A DNA stretch of 46,457 bases from Candidatus Gastranaerophilales bacterium (GCA_944325585.1 CALVAS010000006.1:1-46457); one strand, 5' to 3'. Positions 7,396-15,779 are shown, counted from the stretch's first letter. Numbers and translations: made by a program. The notes: a model not told the origin generated them from the sequence alone.

Positions 7396-8313
7396 TTATT
7401 TCCCTGCTTTAATAATTTGAATATTTCTTGTTTCCGTCAATTCCTGACGTGCTTCTTTTATGATTTCTCTTTTTTCTTCGTCCAGACTGCATCCGCCGAC
7501 AAGTCTGTCCACAAATCCTGTATTAAGTTTGATTGCCTTTTCAAAAGCGCCGACTTCTTCAAGAACTTCCTTTATCCGGTGAATATCATATCCGAAAGAC
7601 TGCTTTGAATTGTAAACAAGTGTTTCTCCCGTTTGTGAACGGATAGGAGTTCCACCTTGTTCAAAATAAAGTTTAAATACTGATTTTAAATCCTGCAATT
7701 CTGATTGAAGAGTGTTTATGGTGTTTTGAATGCGTAAAAATCTTTCAAAAAGATATTCTACATTATCAAGCTGTTTAAGTTCCCAATCATACTTTTGAAG
7801 ATAAAGTTTTTTAAGTTTCGGATAAGCAAGAGCAAGTCCCATTGTGTCAGCCATTGCTCTATGATGATTGGTCAAATCAACGTGGAATTTTTTGGTTAAA
7901 GCCTCAAGTCCGTGTGAATCCAAATCAGGATAAACTTCTTTAAACATTTGCTGGCTGTCTATTCTTGTGTTTGTAATTTCTTTGCCTGTCGTTCTTATGC
8001 TTGCTTCATTAATGAAAGTCCAGTCAAATATTGCGTTGTGTGCAACAATCGGATAATCACCGATAAATTCCAGAATTTTCGGCATAATCTCTGCTTCAGT
8101 CGGGGCATCAGCCACCATATCTGCAGTGATTCCGTGTATTGCAATGCTTGATTTTCTAATGTGCTGCTGCGGATTAATTAGAGTTTGAAATTCGTCCTTT
8201 ATTTTGCCGTTTTCAAGCCTCACAGCCGCAAATTCCACCATTCGTTCTTTTGTGTAATCCAATCCCGTTGTTTCTGTATCCAAAACGATTTCAATAATTT
8301 TTTTTCTAGCCAT
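7396..8313 (-). CDS. DnaQ-family 3'-5' exonuclease with C-terminal extension
   Basis: The first 170 residues are a DEDDh exonuclease like the proofreading subunit of DNA polymerase III. Exo I is VLDTETTGL (Asp12, Glu14), Exo II is in AHNAIFDWTFI (Asp97), and Exo III is HHRAMADT (His151, Asp156). All catalytic residues are present. About 135 further residues form a mostly helical extension (YLFERFLRIQNTINTLQSELQDLK looks like a coiled coil) that I do not recognise. The protein may proofread, trim single strands or act on RNA; the extension makes a simple epsilon subunit less certain. The ATG has AGGA nine bases upstream. It is the first gene before the sugar-phosphate transporter, an association without obvious functional logic. 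Confidence 0.88.
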   Translation of the reverse strand: MARKKIIEIVLDTETTGLDYTKERMVEFAAVRLENGKIKDEFQTLINPQQHIRKSSIAIHGITADMVADAPTEAEIMPKILEFIGDYPIVAHNAIFDWTFINEASIRTTGKEITNTRIDSQQMFKEVYPDLDSHGLEALTKKFHVDLTNHHRAMADTMGLALAYPKLKKLYLQKYDWELKQLDNVEYLFERFLRIQNTINTLQSELQDLKSVFKLYFEQGGTPIRSQTGETLVYNSKQSFGYDIHRIKEVLEEVGAFEKAIKLNTGFVDRLVGGCSLDEEKREIIKEARQELTETRNIQIIKAGK

Positions 8314-8408
8314 TTTAATATCCTATAGAATTCTATTAAGATAATAGCACAAAAAAAAATTCTGTGTTAAAATGGCTTCTGTGAAAAAGGAATTTAAAGG
8401 AGATATAT

Positions 8409-8732
8409 ATGTCTAATGCAGCAGATATTAATGATGAGATTTTCGAATCGGAAGTTTTGAATTGTGAAACTCCGGTTGTTGTAGATTTTTGGGCGCCCTG
8501 GTGCGGCCCCTGCAGAAAATTAGGGCCGATTCTGGATGAAGTTGCCGGCGAATTCGGCGATAAAGTAAAGTTTGTAAAAATGAACACGGACGACAATCTT
8601 GAAACCGCTAAAAATTATTCTATCAGCGGTTTGCCGAGTCTTCTTGTTTTCAAAAACGGAAAAGCTGTTGAAAGATTGGTCGGATTGATGCCGAAATCTT
8701 CAATTATTTCCAATATTGAAAAGCATTTGTAA
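8409..8732 (+). CDS. trxA: Thioredoxin
   Basis: The 107-aa product is a complete thioredoxin. It has the FWAPWCGPCRK active site (Cys32, Cys35), the DEVAGEFGDKVKFVKMNTDDN stretch and the cis-proline loop SGLPSLLVF, and ends in the usual amphipathic helix. It reduces disulfides in cytosolic proteins using electrons from thioredoxin reductase, which is not in the window. An extra Cys19 lies near the N-terminus. An excellent ribosome site, AAAGGAG, sits just before the ATG. It is transcribed alone, divergent from the exonuclease-transporter operon, and ends in a terminator at 8794-8840. Confidence 0.98.
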   Translation: MSNAADINDEIFESEVLNCETPVVVDFWAPWCGPCRKLGPILDEVAGEFGDKVKFVKMNTDDNLETAKNYSISGLPSLLVFKNGKAVERLVGLMPKSSIISNIEKHL

Positions 8733-8793
8733 GCTCCGCAGGGTGCTTTAATTTAAGAGCTTGAACCCGAAGGATACAATTGTAAAATTTTAT

Positions 8794-8840
8794 AAAGCCG
8801 GATTTTAAAGTGATGAAAGTCGCTGTACATCCGGCTTTTT
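8794..8840 (+). terminator. Intrinsic terminator of trxA
   Basis: AAAGCCGGAT (8794-8803) pairs with ATCCGGCTTT (8829-8838) around a 25-nt loop and is followed by further T residues. The loop is long but the stem is perfect. Confidence 0.7.
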
Positions 8841-8937
8841 AGTGTTTTAAGCCGTCAAAATCAAAAATTTTTATTAAAGATTTGCCCTATATGTGCCGTC
8901 AGCTACACAAAGTATCATTAATGAAAGGTGCACTTTT

Positions 8938-10281
8938 ATGACAAGTCTTGAATCAATTAAAAACAAGGTTTATCCGGCAAAAATGGAATCTTATCAAAAT
9001 AGCGATTATTACGAGGAAACTCTTGAAGAATTGCGAAATAATCCGGATTTTGCTGGGTGGTCGGAAGAACAATTGGCCGATTATGCCTCAAGTTTGATTC
9101 TAAAGCATAATTCGGCGGCAAACAGTTTGAATTTGGATGCTGTATTTTCAACGCTAGGCAAACCGCTTGATCCTCAGTGGTCGCAATATTCATATGAAGA
9201 AATTTTGCAGATGGAAGATAACGGTGTTTTGATTCCGGAAGAATTTCTCGAATGGGCGCATTCAATGCAGTCTTCAAACACTGTTGAGTACCAGCTTGAC
9301 ACCGGAGATGTAAACGATATAAACGATGCGGAAGGTTTGCAGGCAGATATCGGTGATGCCGGTAATATGGGTAAAAAGAATGTTGCCATGGTTTTTAACA
9401 AGCAGGTTGCGGCTCAGGCTGAAATTATTCAGCAGGCGGAACAGGAGTTTCAACAGTACTCATCACAGCTGGAGAGTGCAACTGATGAAGCGCAGACGAT
9501 TCAAAACAACGCGTTGAAAAAAGTTCAGGAATTAATGAATGAGTGGCAGACGATTGATGCTAAGGTTAAAAGAGGTGAAGAACTGACTGAAGATGAAAAA
9601 TCCCGTTACGGGCAGCTTGGAATTTTGATGAATAATGAAGTGCAAAGTTCATCCGTACAGATTGAAAATTTCACATCTGATTTTGATGAAATTTCCAAAA
9701 AGATGCGTTCTGCCTCTAAAGAAGCGAAAGTTGCACAGGATTATGCTAACGATACAAGTTTTGTCGGAGGTCTGATTACCGAATATGAATCAGCACACAA
9801 ATCCAGAGTTGTAACAGGAAACAATCATATCTTCGATGGTACAACCGGCGTTGTTTCACTGCTTAAGGCAAACACGGTCGGCAAAAATCTTGCTGTAACA
9901 TCAATTAAGGAAAGCGGAGACCTTCAGGATGTAACATTCGGGTCTGATAAAGCAATCAAGAAAGTTTCGTCACAAATTAAAGGTCTTACGGCCGGTGTTG
10001 ACATAAGTAACGAACAAATAAGCGATACGGTTGTTGAAGGTCAAAACAAAGGTTCAGCAAAGGCACCGCAAAATCAAGAGCAAAATCAAAATCAGATAGA
10101 GCCGCCGCCAACAGAAGACAATCCTGAGGTTATAGCACAAATTAACCAAAGCAACGAAAATGACCGACAAAACGAGAATATTTTTGCTGATAACGAGGAT
10201 TTAAATAATATTAATACTATTTTGAAACGTCAGCAAAGACAGGCACCGAAAATTCAGCCGCAGGATGTAATCATTAATTAA
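8938..10281 (+). CDS. Coiled-coil protein of unknown function
   Basis: I do not recognise this 447-aa protein. It has no signal peptide or membrane segment. Residues about 155-280 are heptad-rich and Gln/Glu-rich (AEIIQQAEQEFQQYSSQLES and onward), a likely long coiled coil. A more globular part (about 285-370) contains SFVGGLITEYESAHKSRVV. The C-terminal 80 residues are a disordered Gln/Asn/Pro-rich tail. The segment KRGEELTEDEKSRYGQLG recurs almost unchanged in the 899-aa protein at 20611-23310. The ATG at 8938 has AAAGGTG about nine bases upstream; a GTG at 8893 has no such site. It is monocistronic, with a terminator on each side. It looks lineage-specific, possibly structural or surface-associated, but that is only inference. 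Confidence 0.75.
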   Translation: MTSLESIKNKVYPAKMESYQNSDYYEETLEELRNNPDFAGWSEEQLADYASSLILKHNSAANSLNLDAVFSTLGKPLDPQWSQYSYEEILQMEDNGVLIPEEFLEWAHSMQSSNTVEYQLDTGDVNDINDAEGLQADIGDAGNMGKKNVAMVFNKQVAAQAEIIQQAEQEFQQYSSQLESATDEAQTIQNNALKKVQELMNEWQTIDAKVKRGEELTEDEKSRYGQLGILMNNEVQSSSVQIENFTSDFDEISKKMRSASKEAKVAQDYANDTSFVGGLITEYESAHKSRVVTGNNHIFDGTTGVVSLLKANTVGKNLAVTSIKESGDLQDVTFGSDKAIKKVSSQIKGLTAGVDISNEQISDTVVEGQNKGSAKAPQNQEQNQNQIEPPPTEDNPEVIAQINQSNENDRQNENIFADNEDLNNINTILKRQQRQAPKIQPQDVIIN

Positions 10282-10294
10282 TTTTATAATTTAA

Positions 10295-10319
10295 GAGGCG
10301 CCCGCAGGGCGCCTCATTT
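10295..10319. terminator. GC-rich terminator between convergent genes
   Basis: GAGGCGCCC (10295-10303), loop GCA, and GGGCGCCTC (10307-10315) form a perfect 9-bp stem between the unknown + strand gene and the end of mutL. T-runs are short on both sides. Confidence 0.75.
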
Positions 10320-10320
10320 G

Positions 10321-12102
10321 TTAAGATTGTCTCTGGAAAAATGATGCAATTTGTTTATGCGGAATAACCTTAGAAATTGGGCGTCCGTGCGGACAGGTGT
10401 ATGGCATTTTGGTTTTCCGCCATTTTTTAATAATTTCCTGCATTTGCCAGGTTGAAAGTTTTTGTCCTGCTTTCACAGAGGCTTTACAGGAGGTTGTAAT
10501 AAGAATTTTTTCTTCCAATCCGTCGATGTCGCCTTCAATGTTTTCCAGAATATCGGACAGAATTTCCTGCGGATTTACTTTTGCAATCAGCTGCGGAACT
10601 TTTCTGAAAATGAGTTCGTTCTCTTTTGTAAATTCAATTCCATAGCCGAATTTTTCAAATTTTTGTATGTTTTCTTTTATAAGTTCGGCTTCCGCATTTG
10701 AAACAGTCAAAACATCAGATACAAAAAGCAATTGAGAAACGATATTTTTGTCTGATTTCAGTTTTTCGTAAATATATCTTTCTTCTGCTATATGCTGGTC
10801 GACTATCTCCAGTCCGTCGTCTTTTTCAATCAGAATGTAGGTGTTTTTATATTGTCCGATAATATTTTCCTCGGGTTCGGCTTCTTTTTCGATGTGAGTG
10901 ATAAGTTTTGGCTGAACGACTTCTTCTTTTCGCTGAAACGGAAGATTACTGCTTAATTTTTCCATCATATTATCCGTTATATACATGGAATCTTCCGTTT
11001 TATTCACAAAAAATTCGTTTTCAGACGGACGGTTAATGCTTACGACTTTTTCTCTTGTTTCAAAGTCAGGTTCTGCCGCAACAGTCATTGACGGGGATGA
11101 AATTTCGCGTTCAACGTAATTTGCCAAACCTCCCTGAATTGATGTGTAAATAAAATTGAAAACCATATTTGTATTTTTATAGCGTACTTCTTTTTTTGTC
11201 GGGTGTACGTTTACATCAACGTCAGCCGGAGGAATTTCAATGTTCAGAACAACAAAAGGATATTTCCCGCTTGCGATTAAGTTTTTGTAGGCTGTGTCAA
11301 TAGATTTTTGAAAAATCGGACATTTTACAGCACGTCTGTTTATATACATATAATAATTTTTCTTGCTGGAGCGCGTGAAATCAGGCGTGCTTACATAACC
11401 TGAAATCTTCATACCTGCAAGTTTGTCGGTTTTAAGAACTTCTTTCAAATTTTCAACAACATCAGAGCCGAAGATTTCTTTAATCGCTCTTTTTAAATCC
11501 CCCAGACCATTGGTTTTTAAAACACTTTTTCCGTCACGTTTAAGTTCAAATCCTATTTCAGGATATGAAAGCGCAATTGTCTGGACAAGTTCCTGAATAT
11601 ACGAAAATTCCGTAGATGCGCTTTTTAAAAACTTTAATCTTGCCGGAACATTATAAAAAAGTTCTTTAATATCCATAATTGTTCCGACAGCGCATCCTGT
11701 TTGAACCTGTTTTACTTCCGAGTTTTCGCATTGTACTTTTGTGCCTGTTTCAAATTCGGCAGTTCTGGTCGTACAGGTGAGTTTGGAAACTGAAATTATA
11801 CTTGCCAGCGCCTCTCCGCGAAACCCCATTGTTGTTACGGCAAACAAATCTTCGTCATTTTGAATTTTACTTGTCGCATGTTTGGTAAATGCAAGAAGAA
11901 TGTCGTCAGGATGAATTCCGCATCCGTTGTCTGCAATTCTTATGTTTCGGCAGTCATTTGTAATTTCAATGCTGATTTTTTTTGCACCTGCGTCAACAGA
12001 GTTTTCAACAAGTTCTTTTACGACGGATGCCGGACGTTCAATAACTTCGCCCGCTGCAATCTGGTTTATTAAATTTTTTGACAACTGTTTTATTCTTGCC
12101 AA
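10321..12102 (-). CDS. mutL: DNA mismatch repair protein MutL with endonuclease motif
   Basis: The 593-aa product couples mismatch recognition by MutS to strand incision. The N-terminal GHKL ATPase domain has IAAGEVIERPASVVKELVENS, DNGCGI, TKHATSKI and GFRGEALASI. The middle transducer domain ends with the conserved VDVNVHPTKKEVR. A linker of about 110 residues precedes the C-terminal dimerisation/endonuclease domain. There DQHIAEERYIYE matches the DQHA(X)2E(X)4E metal motif with Ile for Ala, followed by SCKASVKA and CPHGRP. It should therefore nick DNA itself, as in organisms without MutH. The start is a TTG with AAGGAG seven bases upstream. A gap of 34 nt separates it from the transporter gene downstream on the same map but upstream in transcription. 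Confidence 0.97.
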   Translation of the reverse strand: MARIKQLSKNLINQIAAGEVIERPASVVKELVENSVDAGAKKISIEITNDCRNIRIADNGCGIHPDDILLAFTKHATSKIQNDEDLFAVTTMGFRGEALASIISVSKLTCTTRTAEFETGTKVQCENSEVKQVQTGCAVGTIMDIKELFYNVPARLKFLKSASTEFSYIQELVQTIALSYPEIGFELKRDGKSVLKTNGLGDLKRAIKEIFGSDVVENLKEVLKTDKLAGMKISGYVSTPDFTRSSKKNYYMYINRRAVKCPIFQKSIDTAYKNLIASGKYPFVVLNIEIPPADVDVNVHPTKKEVRYKNTNMVFNFIYTSIQGGLANYVEREISSPSMTVAAEPDFETREKVVSINRPSENEFFVNKTEDSMYITDNMMEKLSSNLPFQRKEEVVQPKLITHIEKEAEPEENIIGQYKNTYILIEKDDGLEIVDQHIAEERYIYEKLKSDKNIVSQLLFVSDVLTVSNAEAELIKENIQKFEKFGYGIEFTKENELIFRKVPQLIAKVNPQEILSDILENIEGDIDGLEEKILITTSCKASVKAGQKLSTWQMQEIIKKWRKTKMPYTCPHGRPISKVIPHKQIASFFQRQS

Positions 12103-12136
12103 TTGAATGCTCCTTTTTTATAGTTGTGAGTTTATG

Positions 12137-13141
12137 TTACATAAAATGCGACATGAAGAAATGTTTTACAAGATCAAATTTTATTAAAACAATTACAACC
12201 GCAATTGAGACCACAAGTCCGAATGTTGCTTTTGTTAGGTCTTTAAGAATATGTTTGTACATTTTTTTAGGGCTTTCAAATCTCAATCTGTGATACAGCG
12301 CGATTTCCCGTCCGGCAAGAAGCCCGATAAATACCCAGGTCGTTGACATCGGAACATTGTTTAACTGAATAAAATAAAGCAGTAAAAACGCATAGATTAA
12401 ATCAATAATTGTTGCCGAACGCGGATCCTGAACATTTGTTTTCATTTTAACTATTTTTTGCACTTCGCCGCCGCGTTTGTATGCAACAATCCACATAAAT
12501 GCAGTGAAGGCAATTAAAACCAGAATCAAATCAAGCAGACTGGTTTTGCGCGGAAGATAAACAAACAGGTTCGCAGCGTCCTGCATAAGCCATTGCGACC
12601 AGAGAAAAGCAGTTGACAGCCATTTTGCGGCCATCCACCATTTAGAGATTTTTTTATCGGCAGTGTAATAAAAATATCTTTCAAGCGGTCGTGCGATTAT
12701 GTTGTAGATTATGATTGAAACAATAAGAGCAAGAACATAACCGATTAATGATTTTGATAAAATCATACCGATAACGCTGATATCCTGTGCCGAAAAGATA
12801 CTTAAAATCAGAAATGTTGTTGACACAGGGATTCCGTAGCGTGTCAGAAACAGCAGGATTATCGGCGGAAGAACATGAACGAGTGTAAAAGTTTCGGGAT
12901 ACGGGATTCTTTCAAGCCTGCCGAATGACATATCGCCGTTGTTAACTATCCAGCCTGTTGAAATCGTAATAATCAAAACGGCACTCGTAAATGCCCAGAT
13001 AAGCCAGGTCGGAAGTTTTTTACTTGCGGTTAAGTATGTTCCCAAAGTTTGAATAACGTCGTTTGAGACGCAGGAATACATTGAGATTAAAAAGCCCGTA
13101 ACCATGTAAATATTGCTTAAAGTCAAATATTCCGGGAACAT
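12137..13141 (-). CDS. PiT-family-like inorganic phosphate transporter
   Basis: The 334-aa protein is almost wholly membrane-embedded with about nine hydrophobic segments. Two signature-like stretches place it near the PiT (PHO4) family: CVSNDVIQTLGTYLT (residues 24-38), corresponding to the GANDVANA motif, and NNVPMSTTWVFIGLLAG in the second half, with a related PVSTTFLI in the first. PiT proteins import phosphate with Na+ or H+. The match is clear in architecture but divergent in the signature (Ile-Gln in place of Ala-Asn), so another anion is possible. The ATG at 13141 is chosen for its GGAGG ribosome site; an ATG seven codons upstream has none. It precedes mutL by 34 nt and may be cotranscribed with it. 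Confidence 0.78.
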   Translation of the reverse strand: MFPEYLTLSNIYMVTGFLISMYSCVSNDVIQTLGTYLTASKKLPTWLIWAFTSAVLIITISTGWIVNNGDMSFGRLERIPYPETFTLVHVLPPIILLFLTRYGIPVSTTFLILSIFSAQDISVIGMILSKSLIGYVLALIVSIIIYNIIARPLERYFYYTADKKISKWWMAAKWLSTAFLWSQWLMQDAANLFVYLPRKTSLLDLILVLIAFTAFMWIVAYKRGGEVQKIVKMKTNVQDPRSATIIDLIYAFLLLYFIQLNNVPMSTTWVFIGLLAGREIALYHRLRFESPKKMYKHILKDLTKATFGLVVSIAVVIVLIKFDLVKHFFMSHFM

Positions 13142-13186
13142 AATTCCTCCATACAAAATCAACTTACAACAAAAACAAATTCATCT

Positions 13187-13229
13187 AAACAATTGATTAC
13201 AAATTTGAAACAATTAAATAAAATTGTTT
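13187..13229. promoter_or_regulatory. Repeated AAACAATT half-sites in a divergent control region
   Basis: AAACAATT occurs at 13187-13194 and again at 13208-13215, exactly 21 bp apart (two helical turns). The second copy is also the left arm of an inverted repeat with AATTGTTT at 13222-13229. The region controls the PiT-like gene (minus) and the methyltransferase gene (plus). It could be an operator for a dimeric regulator, but no regulator is identified. Confidence 0.4.
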
Positions 13230-13256
13230 TGTAAAACTTGGCAGGGGAGAAGAATT

Positions 13257-14129
13257 TTGGCAAAAGTTAGAACAAATACAAAGCTAAAACCGTTAAAAAA
13301 GACGGATTTGCAGGTTGTAAAACCTGTTAAAACAACAAAATACAGTGATATAGATTTGAACAACTGGAAGGCGTACGATCATATCAAAACGGATACTCTC
13401 TGGGAGTTCCCGTCAAGATTAAAAGAAGGCGGACATTCAAACGAATATCACGGAAATTATATTCCACAGATAGCTCAACAGTTGTACGAAAGATTTACTA
13501 AAAAGAATGATGTGGTTTTGGATTTGTTTTTCGGTTCAGGAACCTCCGGTATTGAGGCGATTAATATGGGGCGCCGTTGTATCGGGGTTGAATTGAAAGA
13601 AGAACTTGCTGAAAAAGTTTCCGAAAAATTCACCCCAAAGCAGCTTGTAACTGATGTAAGAATTATATGCGGAGATTCTGCTTCCGAAAAAGTTAAAGAG
13701 AAAGTTCAGGCAGGGCTTGAGATTTTGCGTGAAGAAAAGGCGCAGTTTTTGATTCTTCATCCGCCATATGATGACATTATCAAGTTTTCAGATAAAAAAG
13801 AAGATTTATCAAATTGTGATTCAACAGACGAATTTTATGATTTGTTTGCAAAAGTTGCCAAAAACGGCTACGAATTGCTTGAAAAGGGCAGATTTGCGGC
13901 ATTGATAATCGGCGACAGTTATAAAAATTCCGAAGTTCAGCCGCTCGGTTTTGAATGTATGGCTCGAATGATGAATTTGGGATTTAAATTAAAAGGAATT
14001 ATTGTAAAAGATATTCAAGGCAATGAGCGCGCAAAAGGCAAAACAGCAAATCTGTGGCGTTATCGTGCTCTTGCCGGCGGATTCTATATATTTAAACATG
14101 AATATGTAATGATATTTCAAAAAGTGTAA
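13257..14129 (+). CDS. Orphan amino-type DNA methyltransferase with HPPY motif
   Basis: The 290-aa product has the fold order of N6-adenine/N4-cytosine methyltransferases. A motif X-like helix (GNYIPQIAQQLYERF) leads into motif I DLFFGSGTSGIEA, then GVELKEE as motif II. The catalytic motif IV is ILHPPYDDIIKFS. The usual (D/N/S)PPY is His-Pro-Pro-Tyr here. A later stretch, RFAALIIGDSYKN, fits motif V-VI. No restriction nuclease is adjacent, so it is an orphan enzyme that may mark DNA for regulation or protect against restriction; an RNA substrate is not excluded. The start is a TTG with GGGGAG seven bases upstream, preferred over an earlier in-frame ATG or GTG lacking such a site. It is divergent from the PiT-like gene. 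Confidence 0.82.
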   Translation: MAKVRTNTKLKPLKKTDLQVVKPVKTTKYSDIDLNNWKAYDHIKTDTLWEFPSRLKEGGHSNEYHGNYIPQIAQQLYERFTKKNDVVLDLFFGSGTSGIEAINMGRRCIGVELKEELAEKVSEKFTPKQLVTDVRIICGDSASEKVKEKVQAGLEILREEKAQFLILHPPYDDIIKFSDKKEDLSNCDSTDEFYDLFAKVAKNGYELLEKGRFAALIIGDSYKNSEVQPLGFECMARMMNLGFKLKGIIVKDIQGNERAKGKTANLWRYRALAGGFYIFKHEYVMIFQKV

Positions 14130-14142
14130 AATCGTAATTAAA

Positions 14143-14201
14143 ATCTCCATCATTTAACGGATAAAAAAGCGTAAAAAATGATTTATCCTAAAGTTGGAGA
14201 T
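14143..14201 (+). ncRNA. Candidate structured leader hiding a ribosome site
   Basis: An outer stem ATCTCCA (14143-14149) / TGGAGAT (14195-14201) encloses an inner stem GGATAAA (14159-14165) / TTTATCC (14182-14188). There is no T-run, so it is not a plain terminator. The right arm contains a GGAG that would serve the short frame starting at 14210, so the fold could switch its translation. It is part of the 348-bp gap between the methyltransferase and yggS. Confidence 0.4.
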
Positions 14202-14209
14202 ATCGTACA

Positions 14210-14293
14210 ATGACAACTTTCAAAAAAAATTTCGGGGCATGCCGAAGTCATGGAACTTTTCCCTTATTATTACAAATTGTTACCAAGATTTAA
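14210..14293 (+). CDS. Possible 27-residue leader peptide
   Basis: An ATG at 14210 opens a 27-codon frame (MTTFKKNFGACRSHG and onward) ending in TAA at 14291. Its GGAG ribosome site, 10 nt upstream, is the right arm of the hairpin at 14143-14201. The rest of the gap (to 14477) holds a small TTCGG/CCGAA hairpin at 14231-14246, repeated GTCATGG and ATTTCGGG words, and the yggS promoter. No homology supports the peptide and it may be chance. Confidence 0.3.
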   Translation: MTTFKKNFGACRSHGTFPLLLQIVTKI

Positions 14294-14377
14294 GAAATAT
14301 TAAATCGGCTGAAATCATGTCACCGTCATGGTTTTGGATAAGTTGAAAATTTCGGGATATTCCAAAAAATAAAATAG

Positions 14378-14406
14378 TTGTCCGCTATAACGGTATAGAG
14401 TACAAT
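14378..14406 (+). promoter_or_regulatory. Promoter of the yggS-sepF operon
   Basis: TTGTCC (14378-14383) and TACAAT (14401-14406) are separated by 17 nt. The predicted start, near 14413, leaves a leader of about 65 nt before yggS. Confidence 0.6.
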
Positions 14407-14477
14407 TAATTGTATATTCAAATGATTGTTCTATCCGCAAAGGACAAAACAGTCATAATTTCTTGTAAAAGGGTAAG

Positions 14478-15146
14478 ATGATTATGCAATTCACGGTAAA
14501 AGAGAATCTTTCGCGTATACAAGAAGAAATTGCACCTTATAGACCAAATATTATTGCAGTCACAAAGTACTTTGACGAAAACGCCATTGTTGCAGCTTAT
14601 CAGGCAGGCATGCGCGACTTCGCAGAGTCACGAACCATAGAGGCAATCGAAAAGATTAACAGGCTTCCTCAGGAAGTAAAAAATAATTCGACGTTCCATT
14701 TTATCGGGCATTTGCAGTCAAATAAAGTGAAAAAAACAGTTGAACATTTTGATTATATCCATTCGGTTGATTCGTTGAAACTCGCGGAACAAATTTCGGA
14801 TGCGGCAAAAATGTTCGGTAAAAAGCAAAAAATTCTGCTTCAGCTGAATAACGCAAACGAAGTTCAAAAGTTCGGTTTTTCAAAAGAAGAGCTGTTTAAT
14901 GTGTTCGCGGAAATTATAAAACTTGAAGGAGTTGAAGTTTCCGGTTTGATGAATATGGCACCTCTGGGAGCTGACGACAAAACTTTGTATGAATTGTTTA
15001 CAGATGTAAAAAAGACAAAAGAGATTCTTGAAAAACAGTTTGATTGCAATTTAAAAGAATTGTCCATGGGGATGAGTCAGGATTACAGGATTGCGGCTCA
15101 ATGCGGAGCCACAATGTTGAGAATAGGCAGAAAATTATTCAGTTAA
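14478..15146 (+). CDS. yggS: YggS/PLPBP pyridoxal-phosphate homeostasis protein
   Basis: The 222-aa product is the single-domain, alanine-racemase-like PLP carrier. Lys30 in NIIAVTKYF is the PLP-binding lysine. It is followed by the family stretches FAESR, FHFIGHLQSNKVK, GLMNMAPLG and LSMGMSQDYRIAAQCGATMLRIG, which binds the cofactor phosphate. It buffers the vitamin B6 pool and has no known catalytic turnover. The gene sits directly before sepF, the same order (ylmE-sepF) found in division clusters of Gram-positives and cyanobacteria. Two ATGs (14478 and 14484) are possible; AAAAGGG is 4 or 10 bases away respectively, and the second may be the better one. Confidence 0.95.
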   Translation: MIMQFTVKENLSRIQEEIAPYRPNIIAVTKYFDENAIVAAYQAGMRDFAESRTIEAIEKINRLPQEVKNNSTFHFIGHLQSNKVKKTVEHFDYIHSVDSLKLAEQISDAAKMFGKKQKILLQLNNANEVQKFGFSKEELFNVFAEIIKLEGVEVSGLMNMAPLGADDKTLYELFTDVKKTKEILEKQFDCNLKELSMGMSQDYRIAAQCGATMLRIGRKLFS

Positions 15147-15179
15147 GTAAGATAAATTAAAATAAACGGAGGAAAAACG

Positions 15180-15683
15180 GTGGCGATTGTAACAGACAAA
15201 ATTAAATCAGTAGTTGACTTTTTGGTAAAAGGTTTTGAACCGAGAGAAACTATCTTTGATGACATGGCAGAAGATGATATGGAAGGCAATTATGAAGTTC
15301 AGGATAATTTAGCAATTGATCCTGCATATTCATATCAGCCGAAAGTTGAAAAAACTCAAGATTTGAAAGTGGTAAATCATCCTAACTACAGAGGTTATGA
15401 AGTTAGAATTATGGAACCCCGCTCATTTGATGATGCGGCTCAAATAGTTCAAAATCTTAAAGACAGACAAACAATCGTCCTGAATCTTCACCTTCTTGAT
15501 AAAGAGCAGTCTCAAAGAACAATTGATTTTGTCTGCGGTGCAGCTCATGCGCTTAACGGTAAACCGCAAAAAGTCGGTGACCTTGTGTTTGTATTTACAC
15601 CGAGCAATGTAACTTTGTCTGTTGATATCAACGCTACACAAAATAAATTCAACGACTCTCTCTGGAGAGCACCTCTCCAGTAA
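15180..15683 (+). CDS. sepF: Cell division protein SepF
   Basis: The 167-aa product has an N-terminal amphipathic helix (IVTDKIKSVVDFLVKGF) that would tether it to the membrane. An acidic, flexible linker follows to about residue 70. The C-terminal SepF domain contains VRIMEPRSFDDAAQIVQNLKDRQTIVLNL, the core LDKEQSQRTIDFVCGAAHAL and VFVFTPSNVTLS. SepF anchors and bundles FtsZ filaments by binding the conserved FtsZ C-terminal peptide, which is present here in the ftsZ product (IPDFLKK). The start is a GTG with GGAGGA a few bases upstream. It lies 33 nt after yggS, in the same operon, and the unit ends at the terminator at 15727. Confidence 0.95.
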   Translation: MAIVTDKIKSVVDFLVKGFEPRETIFDDMAEDDMEGNYEVQDNLAIDPAYSYQPKVEKTQDLKVVNHPNYRGYEVRIMEPRSFDDAAQIVQNLKDRQTIVLNLHLLDKEQSQRTIDFVCGAAHALNGKPQKVGDLVFVFTPSNVTLSVDINATQNKFNDSLWRAPLQ

Positions 15684-15726
15684 GGTCTGTTCGTTTATAA
15701 AATATAATGAGAAGAGGATAGTTAGT

Positions 15727-15755
15727 AAAAAGGCGGCTAAATGCCGTCTTTTTTT
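15727..15755 (+). terminator. Intrinsic terminator of yggS-sepF
   Basis: AAAAAGGCGGC, loop TAAAT, then GCCGTC (with a G-T pair) and a run of T residues to 15755 form a textbook terminator. Confidence 0.85.
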
Positions 15756-15779
15756 ATGTTGTCTGTCCGGTTCGTATAT

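Noticed and set aside
8733-8793. AAGCTC/GAGCTT inverted repeat after trxA as a second terminator
   Set aside because: The 6-bp stem encloses a long AT-rich loop without a T-run; the stem at 8794-8840 is far better.
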